DNA of 64,000 nt from Mesaphorura yosii (Eukaryota; Arthropoda; Collembola; Poduromorpha; Tullbergiidae): positions 248,001 to 312,000 of the forward strand of contig WIXG01000006.1 in NCBI GenBank assembly GCA_009869945.1, given 5' to 3'. Made by a program: the position numbers and the translations under genes. Of the stretch, positions 37,623 to 62,807 are shown in pieces; position 1 is the first letter of the stretch, and the number at the start of each line of letters is the position of its first letter. Below the pieces are notes generated by a model that was not told where the DNA came from, made no database searches, and saw only the letters and a program-made list of their open reading frames with translations.

Positions 37623-39462
37623 TCAAAAATTGAGTGTCGGTAGATCAATTGGTACTGGGCTTACAAATGCAGCCGGGAATTGGCCCCGTGAATCTCCAAG
37701 CTCCCCGTACAACCAGTCTTCATTGATTCGCCCCAGTATCATCACGACTTCGCCTGCCTGGAATAAAATATTGATTTCGCTATAAATTCAAAATGGAATA
37801 CTACACTTTACTTGGTTGGAACAACACTTACTCTAAGGTTCAGATCCGACTCAGTCTCTGCCGCAAAATCATAGTCAATGTTTGCGTACAATTTCACGAA
37901 TTGGTCTTCCAAGGGCACGGTCTGACTCGCTTGAGCATTATCATCCACAGGAACTGAGTACATGTCTTCTTCTGGCAAAGGAACAACGACATTGACATAG
38001 TTGGTCGGAAACATTCCTTCCACTCCACCACAACTTCCACAAAGCCAGCTGTCGTCAATTTTTCGACTCAAGTATATCAAATCTCCCGCCTGTTGAAGGA
38101 TTAGAGGAAAAAACTTACAATTGTAGGCAAACTTTAAAATCCAGACATAATTTTTGCAGCTATAATACCTGTAGTGCTAAATCGCCTTCTGCTTCAGGTG
38201 CGTAATCATAAAGAGCAATAGCATAGGCACGATCCGCAACCGAGTTTCTTGCCTGTGAAGGATTTTAAGGTGGTATAAATACTGACGAGTTCAAATGTTT
38301 GATGGAATGGAAAGTAGAATTCTAAATACACATACGTATGGTTCAGAATACACTTCAGATCCAGTGGTGGATGTCCTATTCGTGTTATCCACCCAACCTT
38401 CTACTGCTTCTACTTCAAAGTCAGGAGGTGGAGGCGGCGGCGGTTCATTTGGCATGGGCTTCGATATGAAATCATCATCATCGTCGTCATCATCATCATC
38501 AAAGTCATCAAACTCTGGTGGCAAATCATAGTACGGTTTAGGATCATTTTGCATTGATTGGCCACCAAACTGGAATGTTTTTGCACTAGGAACAGTAGCA
38601 TTCACAATGCCAGCCGGCTTGGTTCCTAATCCCGGTTTCTTTGGTGGTGGAACGGGCTTTATGACAGTCGGTTTCAAAGCAGGCGCAGGCGCAACTGTAG
38701 GCACAGGCGTAGAAAATTTCTTGGGTGGTTCATCCCACTCCAGTGGTACGTTTGAGTAAGGATAGTTCCCCTGAGCAGTTGAACTGGTCGAAAAATTGGA
38801 CGCTGACGGCATTGCCGTAGTAGCTTTAACTGAATTTGTGTTCCACGCTTGAGAATAATCCTCTAATTGTTGTGGCTTAATTATGGTAGGTCTCGAGATG
38901 TTCTTGTTAGTCGTTGTGTTATGCTGGGACGAAGATGTCATGTAGGAATAATTATTTCTGGAAAGCGCTTGAGCAGATGGTCTAGGTGGTGAGAATGGAT
39001 TCTCGCTTTTGGTTGAGTTGTTCGAAACTGAGTTCACTAGAGGAGATTTAATGAAGAACATCGAAGCTCCAACTCGATACTTAAAATCAGGTGGTTCCTG
39101 CATCAAAAAAAATTATGACTTCGTTTTTTCCGTGCCGAAATCATATTTCAATGACGCCCACCTGAGTTTTCATCACAATTTTTGCTGGTCCTTCGAGAGG
39201 AGTGTTGAAATCGATTAAATCGCCGCCATCTGATCTTCCAGTTGAAATGCTCATAGATCTTTGGCCTCCTCTGTTCTTGAGGTCGCTTGCGGTTGAGAAA
39301 CTTTGCGATGTCTGAAAGAAATTACATTGTACATTGTAGAACGCGATTTATAAGGTTAGGGTTGTCAAATGCAGGCTATATTTTATCAGGACACTTTACC
39401 TGCATTCTGCCAACTGATGGTTGCGGAGGCCGTGGCGGAGCAGGTTTCTTCTTCTTGCTCAT
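37623..39462 (-). CDS. SH3D19-like adaptor with two C-terminal SH3 domains
   Basis: Six exons on the minus strand, 39462-39400, 39311-39162, 39097-38336, 38252-38169, 38089-37832 and 37757-37623, all in phase 0, give 483 residues. The start MSKKKKPAPPRPPQPS is proline-rich. A DLIDF motif (residues 52-56, clathrin-box or adaptor-type) and an NPF motif (104-106, EH-domain ligand) follow. A run of ten aspartates (271-280) and eight or more prolines precede two SH3 domains, ~333-388 (AYAIALYDYAPEAEGDLALQ ... GMFPTNYV) and ~418-475 (YANIDYDFAAETESDLNL ... GQFPAAFV). Both resemble individual SH3 domains of vertebrate SH3D19, an endocytic and ADAM-binding adaptor with five. A role in clathrin-linked trafficking is inferred. 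The protein has fewer SH3 domains than SH3D19, so exact orthology is open. Confidence 0.75.
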
Positions 39463-42400
39463 CGCTGTTGTGGTAAATCCCGCATGGCCACTGCTTTTGC
39501 TTTTGGAAAGCATACTGATTATTTCAACAACTTCCGCTGTTGTCCAGTTTAGTTCCTCGGTTCCTCCTTTAGTTTAGTTTTAGTACAGCGCCTTTCCTGT
39601 AGATTATGTTCAAGCCTCGTCCTCCTACAACTTCAATTAAATTACTCAATCAATATTTAGTGTGATGCCAGAAATTATGAAATGACTCAGGTGTTTAATA
39701 ATTGCACGATATTCAGTATTGTCAGCAGCACTGCAGAAAGTTCTAACCTACATTTGAAGAACGCTCAGAACACATGCACTGTTTTAAGCTAATAAGTCTA
39801 ATTTATTCATGCGTCATTAATTGCAAGCACTCTACTCTTCGGTATCACATCAGCCAGCAATAAACCAATAACCTCACTCAGCTGAGCCAATACCTAGACC
39901 AAGCCTAGTCATCAACCGCATTATCGCTTCGCTCGATAATAGTAACTAGTAGCAAGAGATTTCGATAGGCCAACAATTGCATCATGTCTTGATTTACGTG
40001 TGAGCATTTCTTCGCTTGCCAAGCAAATGTATTGTCAATCATTGACTTTTAATCAGGCTGAGAGTCGTAACAAAATGCGGGATATGATTGTCATACAGCA
40101 GCAGTCAATTTAACGGAAACGTTGTCAGGCATCATTCTAATTGCTGTCAGTCTGGCTAGAATGCAAAAGCGCCCTAAAATGCAAGTTGATGACAGGAAAT
40201 TTATATCTGAATCTCCAAATAATTGAAATAGCAATCCAACTATCACAAACCTCAAAATCCCAACTTCATGTCACTCCTGAGTTAAGTTATGGATTCAGAT
40301 CTTTGCGCCAGTATCCGGTCGGTTGTTGCCAAACGGGTCAGCAGCAGGCCAAATACCGAAGATCGTGCGATGTTTAGCTTTCCAGTGCCGATGCACAGAT
40401 GCGATTACTGGCACAAGAGAGGATTACCCGAATTTCACTGTTCGTGATGGTGATGAGCTAGACTTCCTCCCACTTTAACGAGACGAATTAGAAGGTTGTG
40501 AAGACATGTTGGTGTATTAATTCACGATTTACTACTTGGATTGACTAGTTTAACAGCACTGAGTTTAACTGCGACCAACTAAAACGTACGCAACATGATT
40601 AAATTGACGACTGATAAGAAATCAAATTAAAATGAGTCGGGCACGTCGCAAGTCTGCTGCTACGTTCTAAAATAATTTTTAACAGTTGTATTAGAAGTGG
40701 AAGTAGCGCACAGACCCACATGCAATGCGAAAATGCGATGTACGTGCTTTGTCAGACGAGTCTCAAGACTGGGATGCATTCTGCATCATCGAATCAACAC
40801 GTCATGGGCACATCGCATCACAGCTCACATCTTCACTCGAGTCAAGAATGTTGACACCGTTTTCTCATTTCGTATTTCACTTATAAATGCCACAAGGTCT
40901 AAAGCTATAAAGTCTGCCGTATTTATTTGATATAGAAATCTCTGGACAAGCCGTGTGGCCAGATTCTAAAGAAGTAACAATTTCAATTTACAAATATGGC
41001 ACGCATAAACAATGAATGCGAGTAAGGGTATGCTTATCAGAGTTCAAGGCACTTCCGTTCCAATTACTACAGCTGCCTCTGACTTTGTTCCCAGCTGCAC
41101 TGCGTCTTTTGAGTTCCGTCCCGTGTCTTCTTCAATGTAAGATCATTACCGCATTTACGACTTTTGCGATCATTGACATTCTCAAGTTAATTGAGGTAGA
41201 CGGCTTTACTTGTACTTACACCCTTTGTTTTATAAATACTCTGCGAACAATCCTTTGTGTGTACACAACGGGTTCGCATTGTCTGTTGCAAATCTCGTTC
41301 TAAGTGTTACGTTACAGCGGCTATGAGCATGAATCACGTCGTTGAATCATACGAGCCCTGAACCAAAAGATGAGTGTGAGATCATAAAATCATTGCCATC
41401 AGGCTGTTTCAGCGGTTGTTAAACTGTCTAGAATTGAATTGAAAGAGACACTTTCCTTCAGTTTCTTCCTCCTTCGCCATTTCAGCTTTTGAAATATCGA
41501 AACCACGTGCTGATTTTGAATGCATAGGATTTCTGCCCGTAGGTGGGACTAGACAAGTGCGACTTCTCTGTACTCGCTTCAGTTGACATCGACACGGAGC
41601 TCTCTGGAACTTCGATACCTGAGCATCAGACGATCAAGCCTGCCCTACCCTTCTCAACGTGCGTTCTGGCAGTGAAATGGGAATGATGGATAAAAGAGAT
41701 TTTGGCGTTTGCCTCGTAGAACCAAGCGCTCAGTAGGTTTTTGTATTAAATTAAAAACTATAAATACCGTAGTAGTTGAATGACTTGGTAGAAGTGGTTT
41801 CATTGAGACTTCGACAATTCCCATCAGACGTTCCTTGTTCAGAGACGTCAAATGCAGTCATCAATTTAGACACAGAAATCTCGAACGGACAATGAATCCG
41901 GGCATTGTTCCAATACTTAAGCCCTAAATACGAGTATCCCAGTTAGTCCAAGTAAACTAATTATCTAAGTTAATCCTGTTGCCATGAGACCGCAATTATT
42001 TCCAGTCCTTCTTGAACTCTCTCATTTCAGAGAAAATCCATTTCTACTCCGCCTGACTTAAAGGTGCAAAAGCATAATTTGTATTTTATGTCCATAATGT
42101 GCTGAGTTTCATAAGTCATGAATGACACGTATAAATCGAAATTTGTACGGTTCGTTTTCAGGAAGCATCCGCAAACCACTCAAAATTAAAGAATTTGATC
42201 AACTCTTTTTGCCAGCATTCAGTGCATCGCGTCCTGTATCACCAGATTTTAAACAATAGCATATGGTTTCTGATCCATGCGACAGCAATTGAAATCAATT
42301 GAGTCAGAGAAACGAGTACGAATTTCTCAAGTCTAGCGAAGCGTATGGATTAATATTCTACACCGTATGACCACGATTGCATTTAGTCTGGACAGACCGT

Positions 42401-44236
42401 CGCGATTGATGCTCGTGACGGGAATTAATCAAGTATAAATGAGCTGACTGCACATTTATTGCCATTATGTTTCATACGCAGAAACGAAAACGAATACTGG
42501 ACTCGTCATGGACGACACAACGCAAAAAGATGCTGCAATTCTGATGACGTCAACTCCACTGATAGTCTTGAAGCATGGAAGATCGACCCTCATGTGATGC
42601 ATGCTCAAAATTTGACCAGACTGGGAAATTTTTGTTAAATATTCAATTCGGTGGGCCTGGGAACAAATTGTGAATGTTATTGCGTTCGCTCAAACTTCTA
42701 AATTCTCACTCGGATTAAAATCAAGAAAACTGTGAAACTGTGTGGGTATGAGAAGGGAATACAGAAATAGTAAACGGAGTTTCAGTTTCAGTCAGAGTCA
42801 AACAGATCGAATGCAATACAATGCAAAAATGCAATGTAGAGCCTGCAATGAACGGGATTCTATTCTACTTCACGCTCTTCTTTGAACGTCAATTTATAAA
42901 CTTTTATCTTCATAATTTTATACTATTGCTCTTGCATGGAAGGTATTTCTCGCAATCGCCTAATCGCTGATAGTTAACTAATTCGCTACTACTTTATTGA
43001 TAAGAACTGTACAACTATAGTTTTGTAATTTGCTGGCATTGTTTGCCAACAATTGTGATCGAAGATTGTATTGGTTAGTTTAGTCAGCAGTCAAATAATT
43101 ACGCAGCAATATTTGCGTTCAGTGATTTAAGAACACTGACATCAATTTCCTTAATAAAAGAAACGTGATAGTATAGTGGTTTGTTGATAAGTTAAGTTAG
43201 TTTGTAGTTTGTAAGTTATCAAGTACAAAGTATTCGGTGTTCATCTCCCGTTTGACTTTCGTCGTACATCGTCTTATCTACCCCTACTCTGCAGAGTTAA
43301 ATGACTCTTGTGGTCATCTTTGTAAACGGTAAGCCAGTGACATTGCGTTTCTTTGAATGGTATTTACAGTAATTACGTGAGCGACATGACATATTGATGA
43401 TCTCAGCCCGAATTAATTACGTGACTCTTTGATATCCACGATTTGCAGTGGTTTTGCTCAGCTGATTGCCTTGGATTGGATTGTCATCCATAAAAATAGA
43501 CTTGAAAACTCAATACTTGGTTCGTTAGTTTTCCCTGCAACTGTACTGGTTATATACGAGGTTTGCGACATTGATCAAATTGATCATACACGTGCAAATG
43601 TATTTGTGTACTTGTGGCATCAGTGGTTTATTTGCTGGTTTAGACCCAAATGAAGCCCCGAAAAGCATCAAAGAAGTCGTTTCACACGTTGCAGGCTTGG
43701 TTCCGTGAGTCCAACTATTAGAATTAAGCAGGGTCTAGATTATCATAGATTATCAAGTATCATAACCATAACCATTAATCCAGACCAAGCAGAGATTCAT
43801 TTTTAAGACCCGACTGAGCAAATCATGTTTGATTTTCCTCCTGTTTATCGATAGCCTGTGAAAGCAGTAGATACTTGCGCTTCATTTCGATGTTCGACAG
43901 TCGGCGCTGAATTCAGGGTTTATGCGAGAAACTGTACAATTGTTCGATTCGTTTTTTCATCAATTGGACTACTTTGCTAAGTTTTTACGATTCTAGTTTG
44001 ACAACACAATACTGTGCTAGTCTAATCAACGCGGATATACGAAATATTTTCCTGACCTGAAGAGGAACGCGAATTGTACTCGAGAAAGCCAGTTCGGGCG
44101 GTTCGTATAGAATGTATAGATAAGAGTCATGTTTGATCTAAAACTTTTGACTTGTACAAATACTTGGAAGCTAGGTAGAAGTACGATTATATATTAATAG
44201 TGCTTTATTAGTCTATGAAATTCGTAATTTTGTAAA
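39463..44236. other. intergenic between two divergent genes, nothing recognised
   Basis: The SH3D19-like gene (-) and furry (+) diverge from this 4.8 kb. It should hold both promoters and any non-coding first exons. I found no coding exon with family resemblance and no clear repeat. Confidence 0.45.
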
Positions 44237-54090
<9,854 letters not shown>

Positions 54091-54103
<13 letters not shown>

Positions 54104-54172
54104 TAGTGTAAAATATAGTCTAGAAAATCTAGTGTAATAGTGTAAAATATAGTCTAGAAAATCTAGTGTAAT
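54091..54172 (+). repeat. 34-base tandem repeat spanning the furry stop codon
   Basis: Two full copies and a 14-base partial copy start at 54091, 54125 and 54159, each beginning AAATCTAGTGTAAT. The first copy contains the last furry codons (Asn-Leu-Val) and the stop TAA. The full copies are identical, so the duplication is recent or maintained. Confidence 0.9.
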
Positions 54173-55118
54173 CTGTAATCGTGTATCTCTCGCTCAACTA
54201 AAGTATAATACGTATGGTGTTTAATGAGTAATATTAAATCTAACTGTCAGTGATGAATAAGCAATAGCAAATAGCAATTTCACTGTACGCGAAAAGCGAA
54301 TTATATAACTGTCTTTGAAATGGTAGGAAAATGAAATTAAACCTGTGTTAGTCATCTCTTACGAGTTTATTCTCTGATTTTTTTAAATAATTTTATTTGT
54401 AGGCAGATATTAGTAGCATGCACTTTCCGACTAAACGAAATTCCTGTCCCAATTTTACAATGCACGAAATGTCATGTCTTTTAGTCTTTAACAATTGCGT
54501 GAATAATAAAAACGTCAACTCGTCTTTTAAGCCATTGCTGCTCTTAATATCAATCCATTGATTCCAAATCACGAACAAATGCGTCGAACAATTAGCAAAT
54601 CACAATCGATTTTCTGACTTCTCACATTTCTGGCCATTTGCGGATTGATCATTTCTCCGTGTCGAGCTTAGCGGAGGGCGAACTCTCAGTCGAGCTAGAA
54701 AATACGAGATGCCCGATGCCCGTCCCATGAAACAAAGGTGCTTTTCATATTCTACAATGAGTCTTTCAAATGGCTTCTATTCTATTTTCTAAATGTCCGC
54801 AGGCTGCACTCCGAGCCATTTATCTGTCTTGTTCATTCGTACCGCGTTGGTGGGTGCATGAATGTTCATGTTCTTGCATGTGCCTCTTCATGTTCATTCA
54901 GACCTATTCCTGCTGTGGTACAGGTTTCATTTGAGAAGTCGAGTCTTTCGAAATTCGATCAGTTGTTAGCTGACCAACATTGAATCAGTAACTCAGAATA
55001 TTAGAAAATCATGAAACGGACACAAAACTAATTTTTTCTGCTTCTAACTAAAAGTGAAACTTCTATTCAACTCTCCGAGTACTGAATACATCATAGTGAG
55101 CTAGTTGCAGTGTTGGAA
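54173..55118. other. furry 3' flank and upstream region of the Tudor gene
   Basis: A possible AATAAA is at 54505-54510. No coding exon is recognised in the rest. The promoter of the Tudor-domain gene should lie in the last few hundred bases. Confidence 0.4.
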
Positions 55119-58100
55119 ATGGATCTCGGAAACAGCGAACGAGGTGAGAATTCTTTTTGTAGTTGTTTAATCTGGCGACAACAAAAAAAGTCATTCTGTG
55201 ATGCGATCTAGTGTTTAGTGCATATTGTGATCTACGATATAGATAGGATTTTGATTTGCAGCTGCTGGCGTTGATGTAGATGACGAAGTTGGTGCAGCTG
55301 CAGTACCGGGCCAACCTGGCGAAACTGAAGACATGAAATCGGATATCGAAGTTGATTCTGATGAGTCTTATGACGACAGCGATTCGTGGGAACAGCCAGA
55401 ACAAGTATATCGAAGGAAATTCTGCAGGGCTGCAGAATTTCTTGGGCAGAAAGTGTTCGAAGATGTTATCAAATTCCAGCAAAAGCTCAATGCAAGGAAG
55501 AAAAGAATCTACGATTTAATGAAAGCAGGATGGATTGAATGGATTCAAATGACTACGAAAGAACGAGTGATGGCGGTACCTCGAGAATTTCTGGAGTGTA
55601 TGCTGAAGCAGCAGTTTGGCGATATCGATGAAAACCATGGCTCGTATGAACTTATGATAGAAGAACTAAATGAATCCCTTGTTGAGATAATGAAGGAATG
55701 GGACTGGAAAGAAGTGAAAGAAAAGGGTCAGCCATTAGTATTGGATGAAGCTCAGAATTGGGAGGAGGAGGCAAACGAGATACTACAGTACCTGAAGGAC
55801 TGCCCGAATCCCGATGAATTATACGCAAGATTTGCTGTTCCGAGAAAGGTGATGGAGCTGAACGAAATGTTCAACGAGATTCAAGCATTGCACCGAGCTA
55901 ACCTAGAAGGACATCCTCAACATTTGGCTCCGAGTCCTGTTCAATCTCAATTTGTTATCGACCCGAGGTCAGACCAGCTCAGACTCAAGTCTCTCGTCCG
56001 ATATGATCCTGGCATGCATCTGCGTCCGAAGGGAGCCTACGGAAGCGAGGAGGCACACCAGCTACCGTGGCCAGAAGATGTCTTAATGAAGTGTGCTGAC
56101 GAGACCATTCGAATGTTTCCATTCGGAGTTTCTCCGATTGTCTTACTCGATGTACTTGAAGAAACCTACATGCGCGGGAGAATGGATAGACAATTGAATG
56201 TGGACTTCTACAGAAAATATCCGAATATATTCTACGAAAAGCGGGTCAACCTGAAACTGATTCACAAGTCCAAGTCAAGAATAAGGTGGACAATTCGTTT
56301 TGAGTCTGACCAGGCAGCTAAACGTTTAGTTGAAGAATTCGAAGGAATCATTCTCTTCCCTGCGTACATGAGGGCAATGGATTTCGACATCGAGAAGTTT
56401 CACTTTCGAATTTGGCACTTCTTTGAAATACTCCTTGCGCGACATTGCGGCCGAATCGACTGTGACGAAGCCGTTGGGATGCTGGAAACGTTTGGCGTTC
56501 AATTCAATCCACTCGACTGGGGATTCCCGTTTATGGCCGACTTCTTTGAAGACTGTATCCGGAAGTTTTCTAATGGAATGCATTCGACAAGTGAGTCACA
56601 TTTATATATGGCTTGTGGACCTGAAGACAAGATGCGAACATGGGAAATACCTTTTGGAGAGAAGAAAAAACAAAAGAACGCTACTGCGGGGAAAGTCCTG
56701 GCAGGTAGTGACTTGCCCATCATCTGTGATCGTTTCGTGCCTAGACAACCAGATATCTTGAGCGTCGAGAATGTGGCGGACCACATCAAACCGGGTGCAT
56801 TTATTCGCTGTGTCGCCACTGAGGTTAACCAGCACTTCTACTTTTTTGTTCAAATTACAAAGTACCAGACAAGGATGGACGAGCTGACAGATGAAATGGC
56901 GTAAGTTTGCAACGCCAGGATGGCCAGGAAGGCAGAATTTAGTGCGGAATGATTGTATTGAAGTTGACCTTTTCAGAAGGGTTTACGGTGAAGACGAAAA
57001 TGAGGGAGTCGTACATCCAATTTGTTTGGAGAATTCTGGAATGTACTTTGCAGCTTTATGTCCATATAAGCTTCCAGGCACGACACGAACCTTGTCGTAC
57101 TGGTGTCGAGTGAAGCTTCTTCATCGCTTTGGGTCCAAATACTGCAGAGTAAGCGCCCCGGTTTAGGGCTTGTTAAAAACATGGAGTGCGTTTTTTACTT
57201 ATGACTTTGACCTCTGCTAGGTGATTCTGGTTGACTACGGATCGCATGTGAGGATCTCCGTGACGAAGCTGCGTTATTTGCACGTAAAATTTCTGGAATG
57301 TCTGCCGATTCAGGCAATCTGGTGCAAGTCAGAGTTGCCTGCCAAAACAGGACTCCCGCGAGAGGAACGGGCTCTGGTTGGAACACAAGTGAATGAAAAC
57401 TTTCTGGCGGTTGTGCGAGATCGTGACCTTGGTGTGCATTTTCTGAATCGCGAGGATCCAATGGTAAGACAAGCAAGCCTAGTATCAATTCCAGGAGAAT
57501 GGGAAATCATTCCGAATATATATATTGAACTAGGGACCTTGGACAGTGAGGTTGGATGAACTCTCTAAGCCTGCAGACCAGGGTTGGAAAAATCGCGATT
57601 TTTTTCGAAAAAATAAAAAATCTGATTTTTTTGATCTTTTCAAATAGCGACTCAATTCGCGCAAATATGAAGTTCAAATTAAGATTATACTCAATATAAT
57701 TTAATGCTGAACAAAAAATTGGCATAATTCAAGAGCAAAGTTGTGAAATATGGTTAAAAAATGTAATTTTAAATTTTTTTTTGACCATCAAATACCAACT
57801 GTCCTCCGCCCCTTAACCTAGAATGCGCAAATTTTTTGATTCTTATCATAGGATTTTTTTTACGAAAAAGTCAACGATTTTTTCGATTTTTCCCAGATTG
57901 AGTCCAAAAACTTTGTAAAACACTTCTAGGGACATTTGAGGTCGTTTTAAGAAAAGATCGAAAAAATCAAAAAGATCGTTGATATAAATCGGATTTATAT
58001 CAGGTGCCAACCCTGCTGTAGACCTTCCTCTTACCGTGGTCAAACGACTCGATCTGGCGGATTGGCAGTCATGGGCGCTCGCAGAACACATCAACGGGTA

Positions 58101-58955
58101 CAATTATGATATCGAGACCGTCAGAAAAAGTTTCAAGAGAGCCAGTAAGTTACCCGCTATCTCGCTAATTCGTACATGATGGGAGTAAAGAGCACCAGAA
58201 ATTTTTATTCTTCCTCTATAGACAAATTGAAGCCGTATGATGACATTATCAAGTCATACGGCGGAAATAGATTCCATGAGTTTCAGGAAGAGTGGCCAGA
58301 AATTGTAAGAGGAGTGTACTTTGGATATTTTGACCCCGAACATCATGTTATGAACAACTACGAGGCAATGGTCCGAGGCTACAACAAGTTGTGCGAGCAG
58401 AAGGAAGATGGAGATGAAACTGAAAGTGTGGATTCCAACGGGAACACCGGCTGTTACTGCCGGAGTCTGTCGATCTGCGGATCCGGTTTCTGCAGCATTA
58501 ACCATGAGCTTGCCTTTTCACCCGCTTCGTCGGTCATGGCGATTCCCTTTTTAATAAGTTCAGATGACGAGTTTGACTATTATGGCGACGACTTTGACAT
58601 TTATGGCAACAATGACGAAATTGATCTCCATACTCCTTCTCAACTTGAAGAAAACATCTCTGCTGAAATAGTCAGAGGGCCCAACACCGACCTGCTTAGA
58701 TGGCCTTCTTCTGATGACTTGGAGCAGGAGGTCAACGACTATGGCTGTGGTGCAGCAGCAGAGAATGTTCCCGTCACTGGAGGAGGGACTGGGGGAATGG
58801 ATACAGACTTAGCAGGAGAGACAGACCCATCATTCAAGTCGGATCAGAACGACGAAGAAATTGAAGTTATCGACGTGAGCAGTACTCCACTATCGCGAAG
58901 GGAAGAAAGCGCTCCCTCTGTTGTTCTCATCAACAGCTCCGACGAGGACTGGTAG
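55119..58955 (+). CDS. Tudor-domain protein, coding exon interrupted by a transposon
   Basis: Exons: 55119-55143, 55262-56900, 56977-57148, 57221-57463, 57534-57582, 58022-58144 and 58222-58955, about 994 residues if the transposon is spliced out. The N-terminus is acidic (DVDDEVG, DIEVDSDESYDDSDSWEQ) and is followed by a helical region. Residues ~490-690 look like an extended Tudor domain: GAFIRCVATEVNQHFYFFVQ, then GMYFAALCPYKLPG, then YCRVILVDYGSHVRISVTKL, where the VDYG motif is typical. The C-terminal 250 residues are acidic with a short cysteine cluster (GCYCRSLSICGSGFC). Extended Tudor domains bind methyl-arginine tails of Piwi-type proteins in germline granules, so a piRNA-related role is a reasonable guess. 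I cannot assign an ortholog. The exon beginning at 57534 encodes GPWTVRLDELSKPAD and continued directly into LPLTVVKRLDLADWQ before insertion of the element at 57579-58015. If the element is retained, translation stops within it. Confidence 0.82.
57579..58015. mobile_element. hAT-like MITE (437 bases) inside a coding exon
   Basis: The element begins CAGGGTTGGAAAAATCG and ends GTGCCAACCCTG, giving a 9-base terminal inverted repeat CAGGGTTGG. It is flanked by 8-base target duplications, CTGCAGAC (57571-57578) and CTGTAGAC (58016-58023), which differ at one base. Both fit the hAT-type pattern nTnnnnAn. The interior is AT-rich with repeated GATTTTTT and GATCTTTT motifs in inverted order near both ends, and no transposase frame. 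This structure defines a non-autonomous hAT-type MITE. It lies in the Tudor gene between codons for ...KPAD and LPLTV.... The class is inferred from termini and duplication length only. Confidence 0.8.
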
Positions 58956-59116
58956 TCAAATTTGTCTCAAGCACAAGCAAAAAAAGAACTGATTTCAAAA
59001 TGTTAACTTTTCTGTTTCCTGTTTGATGTTCACGTACTGTTTATTAAAGCTTTCTTAATCTTTTCTATTATTTAAGGAAGATGTTTCTACAAGCGTATGG
59101 TTTTTGATTCGGAAGA

Positions 59117-59127
59117 AATAAAATAAA
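59117..59127 (+). terminator. putative poly(A) signals of the Tudor gene
   Basis: Two overlapping AATAAA hexamers lie about 160 bases after the stop codon at 58955. The stretch 58956-59954 otherwise holds only the converging 3' ends of the Tudor gene and the kinase gene. Confidence 0.45.
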
Positions 59128-59734
59128 CCAAATTTTAATTTCGAATGTCTATCGTGAGTAGCACTTAATGTCATGCTAGTCATGCTTATTCGTTTCCACT
59201 ACACAAAAATTCTTTCAAAAAAAAACTTTCAAAATACAGATACCGAATTGCCTCTAAGAAAACGGAGAATGTTAAGGTGTAAATTGTCGAAATGAAGAAA
59301 TGTTTGGCCTGTTTGTTTCTGTAGGTGTGGCGATACCTCTCATTCCAGCTGTTCTGGCTTGTCGCTGATTGAACTCCCGAGTCAATGATCAAACAAATAC
59401 GCACAAATGTACGTTTATTTGTTCACGGTTCAGTTCAACAAACTGTGGGGTGTTTAATTCGAATGAAGTTCCTTTTCTTCAGTTTCCCATGTAAGAATAG
59501 CGTGTAATTTTAGCATAAAACACGTGTGTGGACAATCACGCCCTTTAAGTAAGATTACAGTTCACATCTCAGAGAGAATGGTCAGCGGACACTTCATTCG
59601 TCGAGCAAACATTACAAATGCTTTCATATTCAGACTACTATACAGTTGGATTCGTGGTGTGACATGTGAGAGATACGACTAAGCATAATACTTGGAATTG
59701 TAGTTGACCTGCACTGCGGATAGTAAATACGGGC

Positions 59735-59740
59735 TTTATT
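59735..59740 (-). terminator. putative poly(A) signal of STK38/tricornered
   Basis: TTTATT on the plus strand is AATAAA on the minus strand, about 215 bases beyond the kinase stop codon. Confidence 0.4.
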
Positions 59741-59954
59741 TCGACCCATTTACATGTGATCAGGGCTGATTTTGACTGTGTTTGACATTTTTCATAAACA
59801 GGCAATACATTTAAATACTCGTTACATTGAACAAATGCATGCCTTAGCTCAACCCTCAAGATTCTTAGGTTTATGGTTGACAAATTGTCCTTAAAACAAT
59901 AAGTTAAATGCTTAGTTAGAAGCTGGCGATTCAGCGTGATCAATGATCATTGTT

Positions 59955-62807
<2,853 letters not shown>

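Noticed and set aside
57464..57559. Read-through of the Tudor-gene exon ending at 57463 into the following intron, with a donor at 57546 (ACA|GTGAGG) joining to 58022.
   Set aside because: It is also in frame, but the added peptide (VRQASLVSIPGEWEIIPNIY...) looks intronic, GTAAGA at 57464 is a better donor, and the alternative leaves GPWTVRLDELSKPAD unexplained. It remains a second possibility.
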